From Pseudomonas sp. ATCC PTA-122608 (lineage in GTDB: Bacteria > Pseudomonadota > Gammaproteobacteria > Pseudomonadales > Pseudomonadaceae), in NCBI RefSeq assembly GCF_001952855.1, contig NZ_LPNO01000053.1, forward strand, positions 1 to 64,000: a stretch of DNA of 64,000 nt, in the 5' to 3' direction. Under the pieces are notes generated by a model that was not told the DNA's origin, made no database searches, and worked only from the letters and a program-made list of their open reading frames with translations. Within the stretch, counting starts at the first letter, position 1. Each line of letters opens with the position of its first letter. The translations under genes and the position numbers were made by a program. Below, piece after piece: positions 17,723-25,494 of this stretch.

Positions 17723-18024
17723 TCAAATGCGATCAATAATAGAAATCTAGTATGGCTATAGGCAATCGGTATGGATGAGTTCCTGTGATCCTTGTATTGA
17801 GCGAGGTAAGCCCGCTCACTACAACTCCGCTTGGTCGTTGGCGCTTTGCATTCGGCCGCTTTCAGCGGCTATACGATTTGGAAATGAAGGCTAGATGGGA
17901 CGATTCCGAGCAACAACCCGAAAAGTTCGTAGGAACAATCGGCGCGTGTTTGCCTTCGGATTTTTCCTGCAACCTCTCGCGCTGTGCATGAACTTGTTGT
18001 GCTCTGTGATCGCGCCTAGTCTTC

Positions 18025-18083
18025 GTCCGTCATCGCAAAAAACGGTGACACGGACGTGCAAGTCCGGTTACATATCGGCGCAC
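18025..18083 (+). promoter_or_regulatory. Two hairpins at the 5' side of the DUF6124 leader
   Basis: GTCCGT-CATCG (from 18025) can pair with CGGTG-AC-ACGGAC (to 18055) across an A-rich loop. GTGC (18056-18059) can pair with GCAC (18080-18083), holding CATATCGG (18071-18078) in its interior. The second hairpin presents the upstream switching segment discussed for the leader that follows. Confidence 0.5.
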
Positions 18084-18275
18084 TAACGCCCATAGCCATT
18101 CAACGGGCGTTTTTTATGCCTGCTGTATTTCTTATGGCGGCCGTGCGTGGGAGATCCCTTGGGGTCTGCCGGGGTCCGATATGCCCGGTCTTGCACACCT
18201 GCGCACAGCTGCCACCATAATTCGCGTGCAAGCGGACGGTGTCAGCTTCCCTAATACATATCGGAGCTGCACATC
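18056..18275 (+). promoter_or_regulatory. Candidate RNA switch, leader A (upstream of the DUF6124 gene)
   Basis: Structural elements in order: segment X CATATCGG (18071-18078); terminator hairpin; stem P GGCGGCCGTGCG (18136-18147) with CGCACAGCTGCC (18202-18213); inside it a hairpin AGATCC-CUUG-GGGTCT; segment X' CCGATATG (18176-18183); then CACC/GGTG hairpin P3; then a second CATATCGG (18257-18264) running into the Shine-Dalgarno GGAG. X' can pair with X (8 bp, forming a pseudoknot with P) or with the ribosome site (9 bp). The same architecture with different sequence lies upstream of the gene at 62096-62389. No ligand can be proposed. Confidence 0.6.
18085..18115 (+). terminator. Intrinsic terminator-like hairpin within the DUF6124 leader
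   Basis: AACGCCC (18085-18091) pairs with GGGCGTT (18105-18111), followed directly by a T-run. It lies 160 bp upstream of the DUF6124 start on the same strand, so it could terminate a short leader transcript (attenuation) or end an independent small RNA. Confidence 0.65.
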
Positions 18276-18599
18276 ATGTTCAAACCTACCCCCAATCCGC
18301 CGCACAACACCGAAATCGAACACCGCAAACTCCAGGCCGCCGCCGAGCGTGCAATGGATCATTACTTTCCGACTTCCGCTTCATCTTCACTCTTTACCGT
18401 CACTCCCTCTCAATCCACCGAAGCCCTGCTGGCCAACGCTTCTGAAACCTTTGCCTCACTCAACGCCCTGACTTCCAACCTGGCCTTCGAATTGGAAGGC
18501 TCCCAGCGCGGCGTGGTGCTGGCCATTCAGCAGATGAGTGAGCTGGGGCAGTTGCTGGTTGATCAGGCTCTGGAGCAGGTGAGCCCAGCGGCTATGTGA
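18276..18599 (+). CDS. DUF6124-type small helical protein
   Basis: This is a 107-residue Pseudomonas-restricted protein with the typical opening MFKPTPNPP, a FTVTPSQSTEALLANASETFASLNAL segment, and a C-terminal helix (LEGSQRGVVLAIQQMSELGQLLVDQALEQV). It is predicted to be a two-helix cytoplasmic protein; the function is unknown. The start at 18276 has GGAG nine bases upstream. The gene stands alone, behind the structured leader at 18056-18275 and before a perfect hairpin at 18608-18632. Such families are usually multicopy in fluorescent pseudomonads. Confidence 0.85.
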   Translation: MFKPTPNPPHNTEIEHRKLQAAAERAMDHYFPTSASSSLFTVTPSQSTEALLANASETFASLNALTSNLAFELEGSQRGVVLAIQQMSELGQLLVDQALEQVSPAAM

Positions 18600-18607
18600 C
18601 GAAGTGA

Positions 18608-18647
18608 GATCAGTCCCAAAAAGGGACTGATCGTTCCCATTTTGGGA
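18608..18647. terminator. Tandem palindromes downstream of the DUF6124 gene
   Basis: GATCAGTCCC (18608-18617) and GGGACTGATC (18623-18632) form a perfect 10-bp inverted repeat with an AAAAA loop. TCCC-ATTTT-GGGA follows immediately (18635-18647) and shares the GGGA/TCCC core. It starts 9 bp after the stop codon, so transcription termination is the simplest reading; there is no strong T-run after it. Confidence 0.6.
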
Positions 18648-18683
18648 CTTCTGCACGCGTTCTCACGAACAGCGGTGAGCAAA

Positions 18684-18772
18684 TGCGGGAGCGGGCTTGC
18701 TCGCGAATACGGTGCGTCAGTACCCGATTTATCAACTGACCCACCGTATTCGCGAGCAAGCCCGCTCCCACA
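18684..18772. repeat. REP/BIME inverted pair upstream of mdcA
   Basis: This copy is of the GAGCGGGCTTGCTCGCGAA type with an 89-bp span and a spacer containing GTGCGTCAG and CAACTGACC. The remaining 18773-18914 should hold the mdc promoter; I see no clear sigma-70 boxes or LysR dyad there. Confidence 0.9.
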
Positions 18773-18914
18773 TTTGAACGGCGCTTAGCTCGAGCCTCAG
18801 CGTTTGCTGGCGAACCATTACTCCAGTCGTAACGATCCACCGCGCAGCTTGATTGATGCCCTCCCAATACCCTCCTAAGGTACAGCCCACGACAGCAAAT
18901 CCCGTGGAGCGACC

Positions 18915-20585
18915 ATGACAACAACAACTTCCCCCGACTCGCGCTGGACGCGGCGGCGCGATGAGAAGCAGCGCCGGCTCGCACTGGTGCGATCCTTCGC
19001 CGATGGCGCCGTGCTCCCCAGCGAACGCATCGTCGAAGCCCTGGAAGCCCTGATCCTCCCTGGCGACCGTGTGGTGCTGGAAGGCAACAACCAGAAGCAG
19101 GCCGATTTTCTCTCCCGCTCCCTGGCAAAGACCGACCCCGCCAAGCTCCACGACCTGCACATGATCATGCCCAGTGTCGGCCGCTCCGAGCACCTGGACC
19201 TGTTTGAAAAGGGCATCGCCCGCAAGCTGGATTTCTCCTTCGCCGGCACCCAATCCCTGCGCATCAGCCAGTTGCTGGAAGACGGCCTGCTGGAGATCGG
19301 CGCGATCCACACCTACATCGAACTCTACGCGCGGCTGGTGGTGGACCTGATTCCCAACGTCGTGCTCTCCGCCGGTTTCATGGCCGACCGCGCCGGCAAT
19401 ATCTACACCGGCCCCAGCACCGAAGACACACCCGCGCTGATCGAGCCGGCCGCCTTCAGCGATGGCATCGTCATCGTCCAGGTCAACCAACTGGTGGATG
19501 ACGTCACCGACCTGCCGCGCGTTGATATTCCGGCAAGCTGGGTCGATTTCGTGGTGGTCGCCGACAAGCCTTTCTACATCGAACCGCTGTTCACCCGCGA
19601 CCCACGGCACATCAAGCCCGTGCATGTGTTGATGGCGATGATGGCGATCCGTGGCATTTACGAGAAACACAACGTTCAGTCCCTGAACCACGGTATCGGT
19701 TTCAACACCGCGGCCATCGAATTGATCCTGCCAACCTACGGTGAATCCCTGGGCCTGAAGGGCAAGATCTGCCGCAACTGGACTCTCAACCCTCACCCGA
19801 CTTTGATCCCGGCTATCGAAAGCGGCTGGGTGGAAAGCGTGCATTGCTTCGGCACCGAACTGGGTATGGAGAACTACATCGCCGCCCGGCCGGATGTGTT
19901 CTTCACCGGCCGCGACGGCTCGCTGCGTTCCAACCGGATGTTCTGCCAACTGGCCGGCCAATACGCGGTGGATCTGTTTATCGGCGCCACCTTGCAGGTC
20001 GATGGGGACGGCCACTCCTCCACCGTCACCCGTGGCCGCCTTGCTGGTTTTGGTGGTGCGCCGAACATGGGCCATGACCCACGCGGTCGCCGCCACGGCA
20101 CACCCGCCTGGCTCGACATGCGCCATGACGACGCCCCGGAAGCCTTGCTCGAACGTGGCAAAAAACTCGTGGTGCAAATGGTCGAGACCTTCCAGGAAGG
20201 CGGCAAACCGACCTTCGTCGAAACCCTCGATGCGGTGGAAGTGGCGCGCAAAAGCGGCATGCCCCTGGCGCCGATCATGATCTACGGCGACGACGTCACT
20301 CACCTGCTCACCGAAGAAGGCATCGCCTACCTGTACAAGGCCCGCTCCCTGGAAGAGCGCCAGGCGATGATCGCTGCCGTGGCCGGCGTGACCGCCATCG
20401 GCATGCGCCACAACCCCAAGGACACCGCGCGCATGCGCCGCGAAGGCCTGATCGCGCTGCCCGAAGACCTCGGCATCCGCCGCACCGATGCCACCCGCGA
20501 GTTGCTGGCCGCCAAGAGCGTGGCCGATCTGGTGGAGTGGTCCGGTGGCTTGTACAACCCGCCCGCCAAGTTCAGGAGCTGGTAA
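18915..20585 (+). CDS. mdcA: Malonate decarboxylase alpha subunit (acetyl-S-ACP:malonate ACP transferase)
   Basis: MdcA swaps acetate for malonate on the acyl carrier protein, so that malonyl-ACP can be decarboxylated and acetyl-ACP regenerated. The 556 residues match the family length, with SRWTRRRDEKQRRL at the N-terminus and the CoA-transferase-like region ending LVEWSGGLYNPPAKFRSW. It is the first gene of a tight seven-gene biosynthetic/catalytic operon; its stop is immediately followed by the mdcB start. Context indicates growth on or detoxification of malonate. Confidence 0.97.
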   Translation: MTTTTSPDSRWTRRRDEKQRRLALVRSFADGAVLPSERIVEALEALILPGDRVVLEGNNQKQADFLSRSLAKTDPAKLHDLHMIMPSVGRSEHLDLFEKGIARKLDFSFAGTQSLRISQLLEDGLLEIGAIHTYIELYARLVVDLIPNVVLSAGFMADRAGNIYTGPSTEDTPALIEPAAFSDGIVIVQVNQLVDDVTDLPRVDIPASWVDFVVVADKPFYIEPLFTRDPRHIKPVHVLMAMMAIRGIYEKHNVQSLNHGIGFNTAAIELILPTYGESLGLKGKICRNWTLNPHPTLIPAIESGWVESVHCFGTELGMENYIAARPDVFFTGRDGSLRSNRMFCQLAGQYAVDLFIGATLQVDGDGHSSTVTRGRLAGFGGAPNMGHDPRGRRHGTPAWLDMRHDDAPEALLERGKKLVVQMVETFQEGGKPTFVETLDAVEVARKSGMPLAPIMIYGDDVTHLLTEEGIAYLYKARSLEERQAMIAAVAGVTAIGMRHNPKDTARMRREGLIALPEDLGIRRTDATRELLAAKSVADLVEWSGGLYNPPAKFRSW

Positions 20586-21434
20586 ATGCACGCACTCAAA
20601 CTGCACGACCTGACACTGGCCGAACGCCTGGCCGACATGGCCGTCGACGCCTTGATTGATGAAGCCGACCTGTCGCCGAAACCGGCCTTGGTGGACCGTC
20701 GCGGCAACGGCGCCCATACCGATTTGCACCTCGGCTTGATGCACGCCTCGGCGCTGTCGTTGTGGCCGGCGTTCAAGGAAATGGCCGAGGCCGCTATCGA
20801 ATTTGGCGAAGTGGGTTTGCCCTTGCGCGAAGCCCTCGGGCGCATCGGTCGCGAAGGCGAACAGGCGATGCTTGTCACTACCAGCGGCGTGAATACCCAT
20901 CGCGGCGCGATCTGGGCGCTCGGCCTATTAGTCGTCGCCGCCGCACTGCAGCCCGAATCCTGCACGGCCAACGCAGTGACGTTGCGCGCTGCCCGCCTGG
21001 CCTTGCTCAACGACCGCTATGCACCTCAACCGCTGAGCCACGGTGCTCAGGTCGCACAACGCTACGGCGCTCGCGGTGCCCGTGAAGAAGCGCAACTGGG
21101 CTTCCCATCCGTACTGCAACGCGGCCTGCCACAGCTGAAAAAAAGCCGCCTGCAACAACACGGCGAACAGAACGCTCGCCTCGATGCCTTGCTGGCGATC
21201 ATGACGGACCTGGCCGACACCTGCGTGCTCTACCGCGCCGGCCCTGAAGGCTTGCAGGCCATGCAACAAGGCGCCCAAGCGGTGCTGGACGCCGGCGGCA
21301 GTGCGAGCCTCGCCGGCCGCCGCCAACTGCACGAGCTGGACCAGCAACTGCTGGCGCTGAATGCCTCCCCCGGTGGCGCCGCCGACCTGTTGGCCGCCTG
21401 CCTGTTTATCGACCGCCTCGACGGAGCGCTGTGA
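20586..21434 (+). CDS. mdcB: Triphosphoribosyl-dephospho-CoA synthase
   Basis: MdcB makes 2'-(5''-triphosphoribosyl)-3'-dephospho-CoA from dephospho-CoA and ATP, the precursor of the malonate decarboxylase prosthetic group (a CitG-type enzyme). The 282-residue protein shows the family motifs KPALVDRRGNGAHTDLHLGLM and TTSGVNTHRGAIWALGLL. It starts directly after mdcA and its TGA overlaps the ATG of mdcC by one base (TGATG). Confidence 0.95.
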   Translation: MHALKLHDLTLAERLADMAVDALIDEADLSPKPALVDRRGNGAHTDLHLGLMHASALSLWPAFKEMAEAAIEFGEVGLPLREALGRIGREGEQAMLVTTSGVNTHRGAIWALGLLVVAAALQPESCTANAVTLRAARLALLNDRYAPQPLSHGAQVAQRYGARGAREEAQLGFPSVLQRGLPQLKKSRLQQHGEQNARLDALLAIMTDLADTCVLYRAGPEGLQAMQQGAQAVLDAGGSASLAGRRQLHELDQQLLALNASPGGAADLLAACLFIDRLDGAL

Positions 21435-21733
21435 TGGAAACCTTATCCTTTGAATTCCCCGCCGGTCAGCCTGCCAAAGGCCGCGCGCTGGTGGGTTGCG
21501 TCGGCTCGGGCGACCTGGAAGTGCTGCTGGAACCGGGCACCGCCGGCACCCTGACGATCCAGGTACAGACTTCGGTCAATGGTGCCCAGCTACGTTGGCA
21601 GCACCTGTTTGAACGGATCTTCCAGGAGCAGACGCCCCCCGCACTGAACATCGATATCCACGACTTTGGCGCCACACCCGGCGTGGTGCGTTTGCGCCTG
21701 GAACAGGGCTTCGAGGAGATCGGTCATGACTGA
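21434..21733 (+). CDS. mdcC: Malonate decarboxylase acyl carrier protein (delta subunit)
   Basis: This is a 99-residue carrier protein. The serine of VGSGDLEVLLEP, residue 25 from this start, fits the known attachment site of the phosphoribosyl-dephospho-CoA arm. A GTG three bases earlier is possible, but the ATG gives a TGATG coupling with mdcB and the expected Ser number. The carrier shuttles malonyl and acetyl groups between MdcA and the MdcDE decarboxylase. It overlaps mdcD by 8 bp. Confidence 0.95.
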   Translation: METLSFEFPAGQPAKGRALVGCVGSGDLEVLLEPGTAGTLTIQVQTSVNGAQLRWQHLFERIFQEQTPPALNIDIHDFGATPGVVRLRLEQGFEEIGHD

Positions 21734-22568
21734 CTTGCTCAACAAACACAGCTTCGTCGAACTCGGCGCCCGGCAGCGGGCCAAGGCCTTGCTCGATGCG
21801 GGCAGCTATCGCGAACTGATCGATCCGTTCCAGCGCGTCATGTCGCCATGGCTGAGTCGCCAGGGCGTGGTGCCTCAGGCAGATGACGGCGTGGTGATTG
21901 CCAAGGGCAGCATCGCCGGCTTGCCGGTGGTCATCGCCGCTATTGAAGGCAATTTCCAGGGCGGCAGCCTCGGTGAAGTCGGTGGCGCGAAGATGGCCGG
22001 CGCACTGGAACTGGCCGCTGAAGACAACCGCAACGGCATCCCGACTCGCGCCGTCCTGCTGCTGGAAACCGGCGGCGTGCGCTTGCAGGAAGCCAACCTG
22101 GGCCTGGCCGCGATTGCCGATATCCACGCGGCGATTGTCGACCTGCGCCAGTACCAGCCGGTAATCGGCGTGGTGGCGGGCAGCGTCGGTTGCTTTGGCG
22201 GTATGTCTATCGCGGCAGGCCTGTGCAGTTATCTGCTGGTGACCCGCGAGGCGCGCCTTGGCCTCAACGGCCCGCAGGTGATCGAGCAGGAAGCCGGGCT
22301 TGAGGAATACGACTCCCGCGACCGGCCCTTCATCTGGAGCCTGACGGGCGGTGAGCAACGCTTTAACAGCGGCTTGGCCGACCGGTATGTGGCCGACGAC
22401 GTGGCGCAGATTCAGCAGCAAATCACCGAACTGCTGCAACAAGGCTTGCCGGAAAAACAGCGTAGCCGCCAGGTCGAACACTATCTGGAACGCCTGGCTG
22501 CACTGAACGCCGAACCGCAAATCGACCCGGCGACGGTTCGCGATCTGTATCAGGGAGAACGCTCATGA
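21726..22568 (+). CDS. mdcD: Malonate decarboxylase beta subunit
   Basis: This 280-residue crotonase/carboxyltransferase-fold subunit, with MdcE, decarboxylates malonyl-S-ACP to acetyl-S-ACP. It has the oxyanion-hole-like stretch GGSLGEVGGAKMAGALELA and GVVAGSVGCFGGMSIAAGLCSYLLVTREARLGLNGPQVIEQEAG. The start MTDLLNKHSFVELGARQRA at 21726 lies inside the mdcC end; an upstream ATG at 21666 would read far into mdcC. It overlaps mdcE by ATGA. Confidence 0.96.
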   Translation: MTDLLNKHSFVELGARQRAKALLDAGSYRELIDPFQRVMSPWLSRQGVVPQADDGVVIAKGSIAGLPVVIAAIEGNFQGGSLGEVGGAKMAGALELAAEDNRNGIPTRAVLLLETGGVRLQEANLGLAAIADIHAAIVDLRQYQPVIGVVAGSVGCFGGMSIAAGLCSYLLVTREARLGLNGPQVIEQEAGLEEYDSRDRPFIWSLTGGEQRFNSGLADRYVADDVAQIQQQITELLQQGLPEKQRSRQVEHYLERLAALNAEPQIDPATVRDLYQGERS

Positions 22569-23341
22569 GAGGCTTGCAGTGGTTCAACGCATTGAGCGGC
22601 GATGCAACGCCGGTAAGCGGTTTGCCGAACTCGCTGAAAGTCGCCGACGGTGTGCTCGGTGATCAGCCGGTGCGCTTTATCGCGGTGGTCACCGATGCAC
22701 AAAACCGCTTTCCCCGCGCTCGCAACGGTGAGGTCGGTTTGCTGGAAGGCTGGGGCTTGGCCAAGGCGGTTGATGAAGCGATCGACACCGGCGACAAGCG
22801 TCCGCTGATTGCCATCGTCGATGTGCCGAGCCAGGCTTATGGTCGTCGCGAAGAGGCCCTGGGCATCCATCAAGCCCTGGCCGCCGCTGCCGACAGCTAC
22901 GCTCGCGCCCGGTTGGCCGGTCACCCGGTGATCGCGCTGCTGGTGGGCAAGGCGATGTCCGGCGCCTTCCTCGCCCATGGTTACCAGGCCAACCGCCTGA
23001 TTGCCCTGCGCGATCCTGGCGTGATGGTGCATGCCATGGGCAAAGCCTCGGCGGCGCGGGTCACCCTGCGCAGTGTCGAAGAGCTGGAAGCCCTGGCCGC
23101 CAGCGTGCCGCCGATGGCCTATGACATCGACAGCTATGCGAGCCTTGGCTTGCTCTGGGAGACCTTGTCGGTCAGCCAAATTGAGCAACCCACTGCCGAA
23201 GATATTGCGCGGGTCAGCGATTGCCTGCTGCATGCGATTAAGGACGTGCGAGCGAGCGGCTGTGACCTGAGCGGTCGCCTGGGCGCCACCAATCGTGCGG
23301 CCTCCAGCCATGTGCGCCAACTGCTGCGGGAGCAATGGTGA
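22565..23341 (+). CDS. mdcE: Malonate decarboxylase gamma subunit
   Basis: MdcE (258 residues) is the partner of MdcD in the decarboxylase, also of the carboxyltransferase fold: QAYGRREEALGIHQALAAAADSYARARLAGHPVIALLVGKAMSGAFLAHGYQANRLIAL. The ATGA overlap with mdcD and the overlap with mdcG suggest stoichiometric translation. Family length and motifs are normal. Confidence 0.96.
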   Translation: MRGLQWFNALSGDATPVSGLPNSLKVADGVLGDQPVRFIAVVTDAQNRFPRARNGEVGLLEGWGLAKAVDEAIDTGDKRPLIAIVDVPSQAYGRREEALGIHQALAAAADSYARARLAGHPVIALLVGKAMSGAFLAHGYQANRLIALRDPGVMVHAMGKASAARVTLRSVEELEALAASVPPMAYDIDSYASLGLLWETLSVSQIEQPTAEDIARVSDCLLHAIKDVRASGCDLSGRLGATNRAASSHVRQLLREQW

Positions 23342-23931
23342 ACGCCCACGACTTGCTCTGGGGCATGACCCCGGTGCATGCCCCCGCTGATGCGCCGGCC
23401 TGGGTGCTGGATGCATTGGTCGCTGGGCATCCGGTGGTGGTGCGGCGTGCCATCGCGCCGCTGGGCTATGTGCCGGTGGGTGTGCGTGGCCGCTTGCGCG
23501 AGCAACGTTTTGCCGCCGTGATGCCGATCGCGGCCGTGCGGCGATGCGTGGTGCCGGAAGACTTGCGCGGTGTGATCTCTCCACGGGATTTACCGGCGTT
23601 GCAGGCACTCGCTCAGTTGCGACCGGTACTGGCGGGAGAGCGTTGGGGCGTCACCGGCAGTGCGGGTTTCGAGTTGGCCAGCGGCATCGAAGCGCTGCAT
23701 GCCAAGAGCGATCTGGATTTGATTCTGCGCACGCCCGAGCGGCTTGATCGCGGCGATGCCGAGGACTTGCTGGCGATACTTGATACAGCGGTGTGCGCTG
23801 TAGACCTGCAACTGCAAACGCCGTTTGGTGCCGTCGCCTTGCGCGAATGGGCCGGTGGTTCACGTCGCGTGCTGCTGAAAAATGCCGGTGGCGCGCAGTT
23901 GGTGATCGACCCGTGGCAGGCGGTTGCATGA
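23335..23931 (+). CDS. mdcG: Phosphoribosyl-dephospho-CoA transferase MdcG
   Basis: MdcG (198 residues) transfers the prosthetic group made by MdcB onto the MdcC serine, giving the holo carrier protein. It has the nucleotidyltransferase-like segment KSDLDLILRTPERL with paired Asp residues. The start may be ATG 23335 or GTG 23338; the latter gives a GTGA overlap with the mdcE stop, the former adds one residue. It overlaps mdcH by ATGA (23928-23931). Confidence 0.94.
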   Translation: MVNAHDLLWGMTPVHAPADAPAWVLDALVAGHPVVVRRAIAPLGYVPVGVRGRLREQRFAAVMPIAAVRRCVVPEDLRGVISPRDLPALQALAQLRPVLAGERWGVTGSAGFELASGIEALHAKSDLDLILRTPERLDRGDAEDLLAILDTAVCAVDLQLQTPFGAVALREWAGGSRRVLLKNAGGAQLVIDPWQAVA

Positions 23932-24833
23932 GCAGCCTCCTGGCCTTTCCGGGGCAGGGCGCCCAGCGTCCCGGCATGCTCCAGCAGCTGCCGCGCGCGG
24001 TGCTGGACGAAGCCAGTGCTGCCTTGAATGAAGACGTGCTGAAACTCGACTCTGCCGAAGCACTGGCCTCCACCCGCGCCGTGCAGCTATGCCTGTTGAT
24101 TGCCGGCGTGGCCAGTGCGCGCTTGCTGGAACACAGCCCCGATTACGTAGCCGGCCTATCCATCGGCGCCTATCCGGCGGCCGTTATTGCCGGCTCCCTG
24201 GAGTTTGCCGATGCGCTGAAACTCGTCAGCCTGCGCGGCGAACTGATGCAACAAGCGTATCCCCACGGCTACGGCATGACTGCGCTTATCGGCCCGGACC
24301 TGTCGACTGTCGAAGCCTTACTCGCCCAGGTCAACAGCCCCCAGACCCCGGTGTACCTGGCCAATATCAATGCCGACAACCAGACGGTTATCGCGGGCAG
24401 CGACGAAGCAATGAAAGCAGTGGCCAACCTGGTCCGCGGCAACGGCGTCGCCAAACGCCTGGCTGTCAGCGTGCCGTCCCATTGCGTGCTGCTGGAAAAG
24501 TCCGCCGAAACACTGGCTCAAGCCTTCGCTGAAGTGACACTCAAACCGCCGAGCATCACTTACCTGAGCAGCACCCGCGCCCGGCCAATTCACAACACCG
24601 AACACATGCGCGACGACCTCGCCTTCAACATGTGCCGCATCGTCGACTGGCGCGGCACTGTGCAAAGCGCCTTTGAGCGTGGCGTGCGCCTGCATCTCGA
24701 ACTGCCGCCCGGCGCCGTGCTCACGGGCCTCGCGCGCCGGGTGTTCGAGCAAGGCACCGTCATCGCCTTCGAAGGCGCCCGTCTGGACACCTTGCAGGCC
24801 TTGCTGCGAGAGGAGGGAAACCATCACCGATAG
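23928..24833 (+). CDS. mdcH: Malonate decarboxylase epsilon subunit (malonyl-CoA:ACP transacylase type)
   Basis: This 301-residue FabD-like acyltransferase primes the carrier protein with malonyl from malonyl-CoA. The N-terminal FPGQGAQRPGM and the active-site serine in GLSIGAYPAAV are clear, as is SVPSHCVLLEKSAE around the catalytic His. The start MSSLLAFPGQGAQ at 23928 overlaps the mdcG stop by 4 bp. It is the last gene before a REP pair that separates it from the transporter genes. Confidence 0.95.
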   Translation: MSSLLAFPGQGAQRPGMLQQLPRAVLDEASAALNEDVLKLDSAEALASTRAVQLCLLIAGVASARLLEHSPDYVAGLSIGAYPAAVIAGSLEFADALKLVSLRGELMQQAYPHGYGMTALIGPDLSTVEALLAQVNSPQTPVYLANINADNQTVIAGSDEAMKAVANLVRGNGVAKRLAVSVPSHCVLLEKSAETLAQAFAEVTLKPPSITYLSSTRARPIHNTEHMRDDLAFNMCRIVDWRGTVQSAFERGVRLHLELPPGAVLTGLARRVFEQGTVIAFEGARLDTLQALLREEGNHHR

Positions 24834-24888
24834 AGCTCCACCAAGGCTGATGCTGGTCGGTTAATAGATAGAGCGGGTCACCAATGAC

Positions 24889-24984
24889 CTGTGGCGAGGG
24901 AGCTTGCTCCCGTTGGAGTGCGCAGCGCTCCGAGGATTTCAGGGCCGCTACGCAGCCTAACGGGAGCAAGCTCCCTCGCCACAG
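24889..24984. repeat. REP/BIME pair of a second class between mdcH and madL
   Basis: The inverted units are GTGGCGAGGGAGCTTGCTCC and its complement, distinct from the GAGCGGGC class, with GAGTGCGCAGCGCTC in the spacer. The same class recurs at 26282 and, as a single unit, inside the coding sequence at 31986. Confidence 0.9.
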
Positions 24985-25079
24985 GTACGGTATTCATCTT
25001 TATCGGATCGGCATTGCCGCCCAAGGCTTTCGAAGCACAAAAACAACAATTTCGATGAAGCACTTTGAGGACAACCATC

Positions 25080-25493
25080 ATGATTATTTACGGTGTGGCG
25101 TTGCTGGCGATCTGCATGTTGGCAGGCGTGATTCTGGGAGACATGCTCGGCGTGCTGCTGGGCGTGAAATCCAACGTGGGCGGGGTGGGCATCGCAATGA
25201 TCCTGCTAATCTGCGCGCGGCTGTGGATGCACAAGCACGGTGGCATGACCAAGGAATGCGAGATGGGTGTCGGCTTCTGGGGCGCCATGTACATCCCGGT
25301 GGTAGTGGCGATGGCGGCCCAGCAAAACGTGGTGACCGCGCTGCACGGCGGCCCGGTGGCGGTGCTGGCGGCGATTGGTTCGGTGGTGGTGTGCGGTTGT
25401 GCGATTGCCTTGATCAGCCGTACTCACAAAGGCGAACCGCTGCCCGATGAAGAGCCGCTGATCGCGGTTGCACCTGTCGCGGGAGGTCGCTGA
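25080..25493 (+). CDS. madL: Malonate transporter small subunit MadL
   Basis: This 137-residue membrane protein has about four hydrophobic helices (MIIYGVALLAICMLAGVILGDMLGVLLGV; GIAMILLICARLWM; FWGAMYIPVVVAMAAQ; VAVLAAIGSVVVCGCAIALI). With MadM it forms the two-part malonate uptake system that feeds the Mdc enzyme. The start MIIYGVALLA at 25080 is preferred over an upstream ATG at 25065, being closer to the family start. madM follows after one base. Confidence 0.94.
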   Translation: MIIYGVALLAICMLAGVILGDMLGVLLGVKSNVGGVGIAMILLICARLWMHKHGGMTKECEMGVGFWGAMYIPVVVAMAAQQNVVTALHGGPVAVLAAIGSVVVCGCAIALISRTHKGEPLPDEEPLIAVAPVAGGR

Positions 25494-25494
25494 T

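Noticed and set aside
17785..18086. Two overlapping 60-70 codon open frames upstream of leader A
   Set aside because: There is no ribosome site or family resemblance; the region contains hairpins and falls in an intergenic, AT-shifted stretch.
18732..20900. 722-codon open frame antisense to mdcA and part of mdcB
   Set aside because: It has the same kind of His/Gln/Gly-rich translation; the sense-strand genes are unambiguous members of known families.
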